From contig BRXU01000009.1 of assembly GCA_030267565.1 (NCBI GenBank), positions 3,460,501-3,524,500 of the forward strand: a DNA stretch of 64,000 bases. Direction: 5' to 3'. This DNA is from Pleodorina starrii (lineage: Eukaryota > Chlorophyta > Chlorophyceae > Chlamydomonadales > Volvocaceae). Position 1 is the first letter of the stretch; every line of letters starts with the position of its first letter. The notes under the pieces were generated by a model. That model saw only the letters and a list, made by a program, of their open reading frames with translations. It was not told the DNA's origin and ran no database searches. Of this stretch, positions 1 through 11,760 are shown one piece after another. Both the position numbers and the translations under genes were made by a program.

Positions 1-2781
1 CACGCCGTCCGGCACTCCCTGGTTGATGTTGCTGTCGTCCGACATGTCACCGTCGTGCTGAAGGGACGGACAGGTGGAGAAGAAAGGCCCTTACACTCAT
101 CGAAAATAAGAGGCAGGGAGAACCTGGGGCACCCTGCCTGCGACCCACATCATCCCATTCCTAGAGCAGACAATCCCATTCCTAGAGCAGACAAACCAGA
201 AACCAGCCAAAAGGAAGCGAGGAAGATGTCCATCCATCCTCCCAAATTACAACCCCGCAGCTGCAGCTCGCGGCCGCCAATACGGTACGTGCCGCCGCCC
301 CACTTACCCTCGTCCGGTTCTTGCGCGCGGCCCTCTTGCCCTCCACAAACTCAACCTTCTTCTGCATGCGGAGCGGCGCGCCCTCGTACTCCAGCGACAT
401 CGCCAGCACCTGCAACCAAACACCGAGTGAGCCAAATCCACGAGTGGGTCCACGTGGGAGAGTTGTCCCGTGGTCGGGGCCGCGATGTCCCGTGATGTCC
501 ACATGTGGTCGCAGGGCTGATGATCCACATCGAAGCAATCCCATTCCCTCCAGCACACACGCACACACCCGCACCTTCTCCGCGTCCTCTGGGCTGGCAA
601 ACTCCACAAACACCGAGCCCTTGAAGCCCTTGGACCGCATGTGGCGCCGCATGCGCACGCAGTTCACGGGCGCGTGGCCACCAAAAAAGTCCGTGATGGC
701 GTCAACCGAGGTATCCACGGGGAAGGGCCGGGCGTAGATGCTGCGACCGTCCACGGCACGCGCAATCTCGTTTTCGTTGGCCAGGGGCTGTGGACGAGAG
801 GGGTCAGGGAGTGGGGGCGGTTTTCCGCAAGAGGGGGCGGTTTTCCAGAGTGCAAGGCGATGTTGGTACTGGTTGCAGCAACCAACTTCTGAGATAACCA
901 AAGCAGTCCATAGATGATGCTACCGTACCAAGAGATATGAGGGCGGGAGGACGAGCGGCGGGGCCGGGTCCGTGCGGCGGCGTGAGGAGAAACAAAACAA
1001 GGCGCGAGGAAGAAGGTTCGTAACAGGGGGCAAAGAAGGGGGTCGAGCAAAGGCCGGCGAAGGGGCATGTAGGGAGGCGGCGTCCGACGGCGAATGTGCG
1101 CGCGGGTACGGACAGGTGTCGGGAAGCCGCACCGATACGTACGGCACTCACCGCCTTGCGCTTGATCTTGGTCTTCGTCTCGTCCAGCTGCAGTGTGGAC
1201 GAGTTCGACAGGATCTCGGCCACCGTCGCCACAGCCTCCGCCGGTACGGCAGCGGGGTCCGATGACGTCACCTGCAGCATCATCATCAGCAGCAGCAAAC
1301 GCCCCGATGATACCAAGCAGGAACAGAGACAATGTCGACATAGCCATCCCTCCCAATCATCAACAGCAGCGGTGGTAGGGTCGGAAACGCGTCGTGCGGG
1401 TAGTACGGGAACCCCGAGCGACAGTCCCGCACTGGGGGCTTGTGTGCAATGCTCAACGAGGGCTGAGAGAACCCAATCTTTGACCGCAATCGACATTGTG
1501 TCGACCCACATTTGCACCGGCCCGAGCTGCTGCGGGGGCAGGAGCTAGTCTGGGGCAGGAAGAAGTCAGGGCCCCGCGTTCCAGGCCCTGACGGTTCATT
1601 CCTGCCACGTTTTTCACAGTGCGGAGAGGGCAGGTACGGCCCCGAGTTCCGTACACCCGCTAACCAGCTTGGGATCTAGCCCCGCCTCCGTCCTGCCTGT
1701 TTCCGACGACCCGCCGACGACGAACAGGCCGCCGATGGCACACCTATCCGGTGTCCATCGCAGCGGAGGACTCGGAAAGAGTCCACAACGACACAACACA
1801 TTCCGTGGGCCGCCTTGCTCGGCGACCATACGTGCTCAACGGGCGCGTGCGCGCATTCGTCGCCACATAACCCCAACACACAGCTGTCGCGCTGGATGGA
1901 AAGCCAGCCGCCGCCTTTCCAGCTGTTGCTTTGTCCGTAAGGCTGGTCTTCTGATCCACAAACGTATGCGCCGGCCGCCAAATAATCAACATCTCCGCAC
2001 GACTGGGTACTGCGTGCGCCGCCGGCCGGAGAACATCATCCATGCCTGTACATGCCGTACATGCATGGCTGATGGGCGGCGGCGCACGCAGGCGGCGGCC
2101 ACAGGCGTGCCTTCTCTGTGTCCACGCTGTGCCTGGCCGCACGCTTTGGTTCCGGTACCACGGGCAAGGTAGCTCTTTCCCACCCTGCCTGCCGCGTCTG
2201 CGCCCAGATCTGCGCTGCCGTACCTGCAGCATGTCGCGCATCCGCTGGAATGCAATGATGACATTCAGCTTGACATCTGCAACAACGCAGATAGAAGGGG
2301 AGTGGGGTCAGCGTCATGAAGTTATGACCGGCGCAGGGCCGGCTAGGTAAACAGGGCGGGCGACAGAGCTACGGCGGTTGATGTGACGCGCTGCTCAAAC
2401 GTCGGCTCTCCAGGCACCGAGCCCCTATTTCAACCAGACAGGTGAGCCGACTTCAACGCTGCGCCAGTTCAAGCGTTTCGCATAATTTGCTGGATGCTCA
2501 CAGCCTTCCGGGTCTTCCGCCATGCGCTCCTTCAGAAACTTGTCCTTTGGCAGGTTGCTATCTGAGAAGTAGAATTCAACCTGCATGCATATGGGGCAGA
2601 GTTACGCGCTGAAACTAGGCCTCGGCTGGCAGCGGCCTGCACGATGCGGCGGCGGCAGCCGGCGGCAGCAGCGAGATTCCGAACGACGGAAAAGACCCTT
2701 CAGTGATGAAACTGCAAGCCGTGCCGGCCGACACACCTGCCGTTGCACCTTCGCCTTAACTGTGTCGTCGAGTGCCGTCAT
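1..2781 (-). CDS. La-type RNA-binding protein (LARP3/La), partial, runs off left edge
   Basis: La proteins bind the 3' oligo-U of new RNA polymerase III transcripts and chaperone small RNAs, mainly in the nucleus. Coding exons read on the minus strand: 2737-2781, 2502-2580, 2224-2276, 1152-1271, 575-787, 308-409 and 1-57 (continues outside). All have GT/AG borders and phases join without a break for 223 codons. The start ATG (2779-2781) is followed by a short N-terminus and then the La motif with FYFSDSNLPKDKFL and AFQRMRDML (about residues 10-99). An RRM follows (about 105-172), with SIYARPFP as the RNP2 side and KGSVFVEF as RNP1. A basic stretch (GKRAARKNRTR) and an acidic DGDMSDDSN begin the C-terminal half, which lies outside the window. 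The La motif directly followed by an RRM, and the start of the protein right before the motif, fit genuine La better than LARP1, 4 or 6. Intron positions are inferred by eye. Confidence 0.9.
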
Positions 2782-3184
2782 TCTTGCGGAAGTCCGGAAC
2801 AATTGGTGTAACGGGGGCAAGGAGTTCCAATGGAGAGACCACAGACGGAAGGACTTATGTACGCCTAAGTACTCCCATGCTGGCCTGCGCACAGTCAAAT
2901 GAGGCGTCCTGTTGCTCGTCACAGTTTGCCGTACCAGGTTTTCTCCGCTGCTCTGGGGGCGTGTTGTCGGTTTAGCAGCTCAGTTGCATAGCTCCACTTC
3001 CCCGCTGGTCCACCCGTGCACCACCTGAACTTTGGACGCATTTTGTAATTCAGCGTGGGAGCGGGTTCGTTGCAGGGCTGGTAGGGTGAATTGCGACGCT
3101 CTAGCCAGGCGTCTCTTTATATTTGAAATTTTAAAGGGCCGATAGAGTTGAGCTCGGGAGTTGATTAGAGTAAGAGGAGCACCA
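2782..3184. promoter_or_regulatory. Shared divergent promoter region of La and dynamin genes
   Basis: The start codons of the minus-strand La gene (2781) and the plus-strand dynamin gene (3185) are 403 bp apart. Both 5' UTRs and both core promoters must fit here unless upstream non-coding exons exist. An AT-rich patch around 3116-3136 (TTTATATTTGAAATTTTAAA) stands out from the GC-rich surroundings 50-70 bp before the dynamin ATG and may be core promoter. No specific factor site was recognised. Confidence 0.45.
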
Positions 3185-6100
3185 ATGGCGCCGGAGCCTT
3201 CGCCCGACGACACCCTGGGGAATAGCCTGATCCCTGTTGTCAACAAGCTTCAGGACATCTTTGCACAAGTGCGTCGCCTTCCGTCGTGAAGGCAACCTGT
3301 AGCGCTGCGAGTAAACAGTCGAATCGCGGGGATAACTATGTCGTTTGGAGGGGGGCCAAAAGCACAAGGGCGCCCGTTAGAAAGGGCAACGCAGCAGCAA
3401 CGTTGCAACTGCGCTCCTGCAAGGGTGAAGCAGCATTTGCGCCTGGTGTCAGGGTTTCAGAAGCACGATTCGGGTTTACACCTCGGGACCTGCTCGTGCC
3501 TGTAGGTGACGGTGGACCTCAAGCTTGATCTGCCGCAAGTGGCGGTGGTGGGCAGCCAAAGCAGCGGCAAAAGCAGTGTTTTGGAGGCTTTGGTAAGCGT
3601 GCGGGTTACGGCACCCTTGCGGGTAATGTTCCGAAGAAAGACGCGTCCGGGGCGCTCTGAAGTGCATACGCCTGGTTGAGGGGCGGCCTAGGATCAACCT
3701 GGACCCAGATGGGAAATCTCCACAGAGCACCTGCGCCCACGGGGACGCGCAGCCTTGCAGTCGAGCTAGGTCAATCCAACGCGCCCAGCACGACCCGGCG
3801 GGCGGAGCTAGGGCCTGCAGGAGGTGATTCAGCCAGCCCACCACGGCGCCGCTGCTCACGGTACTCTCCGACTGTCCGAAGGCTGAGTAATCACCGGATC
3901 TGTCAGCTGTCGCCATGGTTGGATGTCGCTGCGGGGCTGCGTGGTACGGGGCGCACCAGAACGCAGCCTGGCAAGACGCGAGACGCACCGGCTGCAGATG
4001 CCCTCCCCCCGGCTACGCAATGTAGCCAGGGACGATGCTGGGCCATGAAGGCGGGGGCGCGAGGCTGTTGCCTCCCGGCCATGGCCGCCCTCGGGCAGTG
4101 CGCCGTCGGGCGTGATAGGGCCCCGGACATCGCGAAATGGGGAGGAGGAGGAGAGGGAGGCGGTGGAATTCTGGGCTGGGGCGCAGCCCACATAGCCTCA
4201 GGCCGGCTGCTGTGGCTGCTGCGGCCGCCTGGGAGTGCTGCTGGTGCAAACGCCCTCCATGAAGCCCTCCTACGCCCCCCCTCTGTGAGGCCCTCCTGCC
4301 ACGCGCCCAAAAGTGATATCTCACCGTCGTGACTCTCCCACGGCCCGGGCCCACTCGAGGGGTCACTTTAGCATCACGCACGAGGCGTGTTGCGCTGTAC
4401 ACGATGTACGATAATGTCGTACAAGGGCGATGCCCCGTGGGGTGCCCTCTTCCCTCCCCGCTGACTGGTGATGATCGCAGGTCGGCCGGGACTTTCTGCC
4501 GCGCGGCAATGACATCGTCACGCGGCGGCCGCTGCTGCTGCAGCTCATTAAGACGAGCTCGGGGACCGCATCCGGCCGGCCGTCGGAGTGGGGCGAGTTC
4601 CTGCACGCACCTGGCAAGATGTTTTACGACTTTGACCGCATCAGGTACGGCGCGGCACTGTACGGCATTCCTCCGCGGGCGGAGCGGATAGCTGGGTGGG
4701 CGGTTGAGCGCCGCGCCATCACGAGACGGGGTTGGGGGAGGGCGCGAGATGACAGTGAAGGCAGGGAAGGCGGGTGAGGCGTCCCGCCGGCGCCTTTCAC
4801 CGGCCCTTCCCGTGACTCGGCGATGGGTGTGCGTAAAACCGTCACTCGACGCGAAAACTCCCGCCAAAAAACTTCCGCCAGCAGAGGCCCCGGCTTGCTG
4901 CCGTTCCCAGGCTCTCGCTGAGCCATTGTCCACGATGGGCACACACCTGACCCTTGCAGCTGTGATCAGCGATCCACCCGCAGCGGGTAGATTTTTTGAG
5001 GTCGTTTCCTCCCTGTGTTTCCCAACTGCCAACCGTCAACCGACAGGCAGGAGATCCAGCAGGAGACGGACAGGCTGGTGGGCGCCAACAAGAACGTGTC
5101 GGACAAACCCATCCGCCTCAAGATCTTCAGCCCACGCGTGCTGTAAGCGTAGCGGGGGTTTGGGGAGTGGCTGGGACCGCGGAGGCGGGTTGCCGACCAG
5201 AGGCTTCAGGGGGTTGCCAGTATCCATTGTCAGGCAAACGCGCGTTTTGGCCATCACCAGTCGTTACCACATCACACTCCCCCTATCCTTCCCGTCCTTC
5301 GATTCTCTCCCACATCTGACTCTAGGCCTGCCAGGCCTGGGCCCACACCCCGTATGGATGCGGGCGAGCCCTCTTCAAACCCCCTGTTCCCGCGTCTGTC
5401 CTCCCTCCCCGCCTCCATGCGTCCTCACCATGTCCCCTCATGCCCTCTCCTCGCCCTCTCCTGTCCCCTCATGCCCTCTCCTCGCCCTCCCCATGCCCTC
5501 GACTCTCCTCGCCCTCTCCCGTCCCGCCCTGTCCTGTCCTGTGGTGGTCCGCAGCACTATGACCCTGGTGGACCTGCCGGGCCTGACCCGCATCCCCGTG
5601 GGCGACCAGCCGGGGGACATCGAGGCGCGAATCCGGGAGATGGCCCTCGAGTACATCCGCCGACCCAACTGCATCATCCTAGCAGGTATAGTAGCGTATA
5701 CAGGGGGCTGCTGCTGCTGCTACCGGGTTGGAGCTCTGGGTCCGGCCAAAGGGCAGGACACCCCTGAATCCCTCCCGCCCCGCCCCGCGCCCACCTCCCC
5801 TCCCTTCTCCGCTGCGATATTTTCTGTTTACCCCTCCCTCCCTGCCGCAGTCTCTCCTGCCAATGTGGATCTGGCCACCTCGGATGCGCTGCAGCTGGCT
5901 CAGGTGGCGGACCCGGAGGGCGTGAGGACCATCGGTGGGTAAACAAGAGGACACCATCGGTTCGGTGGTTCAGGGGAAGGGGCGGAGACTGCGGCGGACC
6001 CGGAGGACGTGTGCGGACCATTGGGGGGGGACTGGTGGTGGTTGTGTGCGCGGGTGTGGGCGGCCGAAACGAAACGCCTGGGTGAGCACCCCTCCACCCG

Positions 6101-9100
6101 CCCAACCAGTACCCATGCCGCACTCCTCTCACAACCGCCCGCTCGCCCAACCCATCACCCATCCCCCATTACTTTCAGCTCCCACCGCTCCTTTTGCGAC
6201 TGCGGATGCCACGTGCGAGCGCACCCACCCACATGCGCTCGCGGCCCGCACCCGAACACCCGAACTCCTGCCCTCCTCCCCGGCCTCCTCCCTTCCCTCG
6301 CCCTTCCTCGCCACGCCCCCCCCTTGCTCAGGTGTGCTCACCAAGCTGGACATTATGGACCGGGGAACCGACGCGGCGCACATTCTCCGCAACGCCCACA
6401 TCCCGCTGCGGCTGGGCTACATTGGGGTGGTGCTGCGGGCGCAGGCGGACATTATGGCGGGACTGCCCATGCCGGAGTGCAGGAAGTGAGCCGGGGCGGG
6501 GCATGTGTGGGCAGCGTCGTGTTCGGAGTGTCTGTCTGTCAGGAGGGCGGGTGTGGGGGGGAAATGGAGAGGGGGCGGGTGGGCAAAAGTGTGCTTGCCC
6601 CCCGCCCCCCCAACGTGATCCGACGACCCAATGCCCTCTACACCCCTCACCCTCTACACCCCACCCGCTCGCTGTGCCCCCAGGCGCGAGGAGGCCTTCT
6701 TCTCCTCCCATCCCGAGTACCGCGATGTGGCTGCGCACTGCGGCGTGGGCAACCTGGCCCGCCGCCTCAACACCATCCTCATTGACCACATCCGGGGGCT
6801 GCTGCCGGGGCTGCGGCGCCGCATACACGACGCGCTGGAGGTGAGGCGGGGGGAAGAGGCGAGGGGTTATCCCGCGGGGCCGGGGGCGGGGGCGGGAATC
6901 GGGGCGGATGGAGGCAGCGGTGGCTCGGCTCTGCGCGGGTGCCCCTTTAACAGCCAGGACCTCCTTGGCCTCGGTGTCCGGCGCTGCTTCCATGCCGCCA
7001 GCAGCTTCAGCGAGGCCTCTTCCGACCGCCGCGCTTCTCTTAGCACGTAACCCTCCGAAGTTGCGCTCTTGGCCCTGCTTCGCCGCTCTCTCCCCGCTCT
7101 CCCACATTAGTCCGAGCGGTCCGCCCTCATAAACCAGGCCCAAACGAGCCGCTTTTCACCGCTCCCAATCCCCTGTTCCAGGCCCGCTTGGTGGAGCTTC
7201 GGTCGCTGGGGGACCCGGAGCCCGTGCAGAGCAGGAGCGCCAAGTGAGAGGGTTGGGTGGCGCGGGAGGGGCAGTGGGGCGCATGGAAGGGGGCGACACG
7301 GAGGAGGCTCGCTGGAGGGAAAGGGGGGGCACGGGAAGGGGAGTCGGGGTACCGTAGTCGGGCCCGAGCGTGGGGACGGCCCATGGCCTCCCCTCACCCG
7401 CTCACCGCGCTCCCATCCCCGCCCCTCCCCGCCCCTCCGCTCCGCTGCACCCACTCCTGACGCAACCAACCCGTCAAAACAAGCCCCCCTCTCCCCTTCC
7501 CTCCCGCGCTGCCGCACCCCACCTGCGGTATCTTCTTTTTACCCACCCTGGATACACTCCACCCCTGTCCCGCCCCATCCCACCCCACCCCATCCCGCCC
7601 CAACCCCGCCCCGCCCCAACCCACTCCCTGACCCCACCCCGCCCCTGTCCCGCCCCACCCCAGAGGTGCCTACCTGCTGCAGCTGCTGTGCGACTACGCG
7701 GAGCGCTACGCCGCCATGCTGGACGGCCGCCACCTGGACCTCAACATGGCGCAGCAGCTGAGCGGAGGGGCGCGAGTGCGGGCGGTGTTCACGGAGCAGT
7801 TCCTGCCGGCGCTGGGGCGACTGGACCCGGCGAGGGACCTGACGGACGGCGAGGTGTCGACCGTCATACGCAACGGCGCGGGCGTGTCGGGGAGCCTCAT
7901 GGTGCCCCAGGTAACCGTAGCTGGCCGGCGTGTGGGTGTGGGTGTGTGTTGTGGCGTGGGGGTAGCGCTTGCGTGGGTGGATGGGTGGGGGCTTGGGTGG
8001 TAAACACCGTCACTTTGCTAAGTTTGCTTCGTTAACTGTATTATCACCCGCCAACTGTATTATCACCCGCCGGAATGAGCGACTGCGCTGTGCTGCGCTG
8101 AAGTGTTCCCATTCGGGTTGCGGGTCGGTGGTTTGCTAGTTGGCGCCCACTGGACGGACAAACGGACGGACGGACCGACCCGTGGGTCGGCGTTGCCTCC
8201 CCTTTCGCCCCCCCTCAGGAGCCGTTTGAGCTGCTGGCCCGGCGGGCGGTGCAGCAGCTGATGGCTCCCTCGCTGTCCTGCAAGGAGCGAGTGCATGAGG
8301 AGCTGGTGCGCATTGCGGAGCAGGCATGTCCGCCGGAGACCGCCAGGTGGGGGCTAGGGCGGGGGGGGTGGGGGAAGGTAGGGGTGTGGGAGCTGGGGGG
8401 GGGGTGTCGGACGAGTGGCGTGACGACTCCCGTCTCATCCCCATGCTCCACGCTGCCCTCTACGTTCCCCTCGTTCCTACCCGGACTCCCTTCACCTCTC
8501 CACCCTCCCTGCCCCTGGCCCCGCTCCCCTCCCCCTCCCCCTGCCCCTTACCGTGGTCCACCCCCAACCCCCGGTATCTTCTGTTTACCCATCCCCCGGT
8601 ACACCCCCTCCACCTACCTCTTCCCCACCCCCGGTCTGGGTCCGCTTGCGTCGCCTCCGGCCCTTCCCTCCGTCACTTACCTCCCCGCCCCCGGCCCCGC
8701 CCAGGTTCCCTCAGCTCCAGCGCCACCTGGCCCATGCGGTTGTGGACTTCATCCGCTCTGGCGCCACCCCCGCTGACGCCATGATCCGCTCCCTGGTTGA
8801 CTGCGAGTGCGACTACATCAACTGCGACCACCCCGACTTCATAGGGGGCCGGGGGGCCATCCGGGCGGTGCTGCAGGTGGGGAGGGAGGGAGGGAGGGAG
8901 GGAGGGAGGGGGGCCGGGGGGGCTGGGCTGGCCAGGGAAGGGAGGGGTTGGGATCATGGGATGGAATGGTTTGGGCTGTTGGTTAAGCGGGTGGTTGGGC
9001 AGGTGGGGCGGTGGGCGGGGCTGTCTGTTCGAAATCAGGATCAACGCCCGCATTTCATAACTCCCAATCTCGTCACTCCCAGACATCCACGCCGCATTCC

Positions 9101-11760
9101 GATCCCGTTCCGTCCCCGCTCCATCGCTGCGCTTCGTGCTTCCGACCCCGCATATGCCTCCTCTCGGTTCCGATCCTTGGTCCCTGCCTGCCTGCCTGCC
9201 TGCAGGACCGTGCCGCCCGCCAGGCCGCCTCGTCCGGCCAGCGCAAGGAGGCGGCCGAGGGCGCGGGACCCGCATCGTCAGGCGCCACAGGCAGCGCGGC
9301 CTCGGCCGCCCTGCCGCGTAAGGCCCTCACAGCGCTGGAGAACGGCACCCGCCTCAACCCACCTGCGATAGGTCTCAAGGTGCGGTTGTGAGGGGCTCCG
9401 GCGGCGGTGGGGCTCCGGCGGCAGGAGCGGGCATTTTTGGTCGCTTGCTTGTTGCTGGTTTCTGGTTTCTGGTTCGTAGTAGGTATGAGAAAGGGAAGGG
9501 TAATGTGGCGGGGTGACGGACGCGCACCTCGATTCGTATGGATTTCGTATGGAGCCCCGCCGCTCTCGGCCCATGCGTGGTCACACAAATGAGGCCCGCC
9601 AGCCGCCACCCCACCCACCGCGCGCTCGACGCACGCCAATCGGCCTCCCCCCCTCCCCCGTGCCTTTGCTCGCCGTACCATGTCGTACTATAAACGACTC
9701 GCAGGGCCTGCCGAACGACTCAGGCAGCAACCTAGACGACATGCTCCTGCCCTCGGGCGGCCGCCGGCGCCGCAGCGAGAGCGAATCGGACATCGTCACA
9801 ATGGCGAGCGGCGGCTCGGGCGTCGGGCTCGGTGGCGGCATGACGTCGGGCTGGTTCAGCTGGCTGCTGCGCGACCGGCCGGACAGCATGGGCATGGGGC
9901 ACTCGGCCTCCGCGGCGGCGGGGTCGGGGTCAGGGATGGTCGGCGGAGGCGGCGGCGGCGGCGCGGGGCTGATGGGCATGGGTCGCGGCGGGGACGACGG
10001 TCTGGCGGTGGCGGCGGCGGCGGCGGGGGGCAGCCTGGGGCCGCTGCCGTCCTTGCTCGCGAGACAGGTGGGTGCCGGGGCGCTGTGGGGAAAGTGGGTG
10101 AGGAAAGGATCGATGCGTTCTTGACGGCCGCGACGGCGCTTGCTTCTGCTCTGGTTAGTATCCCAGAGAGGCGCCGGGGCACGGGGGTATGGTGTGCTAC
10201 AGCTGAGCCCGTAGCGGCGTATGGCCTGTAGCGGCGGCTGGGTCGGGCGCTGGGGACTTGGGCGCCTCGCCTGCGGCGAGATTTTGGGTTGGGAGGTCGC
10301 CTGGGTTGTCCCTGTTCCTTGGTCCTCGTGCCCAGGCATGGCCTGGCATGGCCTCGGATTGCCTCTGGACGTGAACGTCACGTTCACTTTCACTGAGGGG
10401 CTGCCGTGGAGCGCTGCGCGTCTGTGGCTACGGCACGGACACGGTACCTCCTCCCCCGAGCGCGCGTGCCACCGGCTCACCGGCCCCAAAAGCCCTTTGG
10501 ACCCCGGTCCGACAACGTTGCGTTCGCAGGGCGCGGGAGGGTCGGGCCGCTCGCGGCTGACGGACAGCGAGGCGGCCGAGGTGGAGGTTGTACGGCGGCT
10601 GGTGGATTCGTACTTTGTCATCTCCCGGAAGAACCTATCGGACCTGGTACGTGCATGAAGAGGAAGAGGAGAGGCAGGGAGGGAGGGAGGGAGGGAGGGA
10701 GGGAGGGACAACAGCGCGACTAGGCGCAAGTTGACAGGCAACTGGACCCAAAGGGATAAAAACAACCGGGCGCCTGTGCCTGTGGGCCGCCTAGCAAAGG
10801 GACGGACAGAGGGACAATCTCTCGTCGCACCTCCCGACCGACATGCAACGGCTCAAAGAGACGGAGCTTAGTCGGAGTAAGCTCCTTTGTTACCAAAACA
10901 GCGCAACCACCCCACCGACGCTGCGCTTGCCACTCGCGGCCCTGCAGGTCCCCAAAACCATCATGCACTTCATGGTCCACTACACCAAGCGCGGCCTCCA
11001 ACAACACCTCATCAAGGCGCTGTACAGGTCGGTCGGTTGCTGTTGTCCCTTAGCGCCCGTCTCACCTGCTACTCTGCCACTGCGACTGCGTGCCTCCCCC
11101 CCGCATCGATCACTCTGAGCGCAACGCACCGCATAGGGAGTTGCTCCGAAACCCAACCCACATCGCCAGACAGCAGTGCTGCCCCGTCACAGCAGCCACT
11201 CCCGCTCTCGCTCTCGCTCACGGAAACGTCATCATTGACCCCAATGACCCGTGGGTCGCTCCAGGGACGACCTGTTGGACTCGCTGCTAACGGAGGCGGA
11301 CGACGTCGTGGTCCGCCGCTCGGCGGCCAAGGAGGCCGTGGCGGTGCTGCGATCGGCGGTTGCGGCACTGGAGGAGGTCCCAAGCGAGATGCTCATGGGC
11401 GCAGGCAGCGGCGGCGCCACCGCCGCCAACGGCGGCGGCGCCGCCAGCACCAGCAGTGGCAGCATCAATCCCTTCACGGCCGCGGTGGCGGCGGCGGCCG
11501 ACGCGGCGGCGGCGGCGGCCAGCTCGCACTCGGAAGGCCTGGGGGGGTACCTGTCGGGCCCCGGCTCGGGCATGAGCTCGCTGCCACCGGTGCCGTACTC
11601 TGGCGGCGTCGGCGGCTTTGGGAGCCCGGGTTACGGCGGCGACAGCGGTGGCTTGGATCGGTCGATGTCGATGGCGGCGGCGGCCAGCATGGCGGCGGCT
11701 GCGACGACGCAGCTGCAGACGTCGACGCTGCGGACGACGGCGGCGGCGGAGGGGCTGTGA
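3185..11760 (+). CDS. Dynamin-related GTPase, DRP3/Dnm1/Drp1 class
   Basis: A large GTPase that in this class assembles into rings to divide mitochondria and peroxisomes. Exons: 3185-3268, 3506-3592, 4481-4644, 5047-5142, 5555-5685, 5851-5934, 6332-6485, 6684-6840, 7182-7243, 7664-7910, 8219-8346, 8705-8876, 9206-9379, 9705-10067, 10530-10646, 10948-11027, 11265-11760; 931 aa, all phases close. The GTPase domain shows P-loop GSQSSGKSS (from residue 44), G2 Thr71, DLPG (150-153) and TKLD (219-222), plus the class-typical [14 protein letters not shown] and RLGYIGVV. The middle/stalk region runs to about 522. Residues about 523-701 are a Gly/Ala-rich variable insert in place of a PH domain. The GED lies at about 702-806. 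The last 125 residues are a Gly/Ala/Ser-rich tail with an NPF tripeptide (835-837). No transit peptide or PH domain is visible, so DRP5B and classical dynamin are less likely. The ATG has a good context (CACCAATGG). Confidence 0.95.

Noticed and set aside
4013..5032. 339-codon minus-strand ORF over dynamin introns and exons
   Set aside because: Antisense shadow of dynamin exons 3-4 and their introns; no domain.
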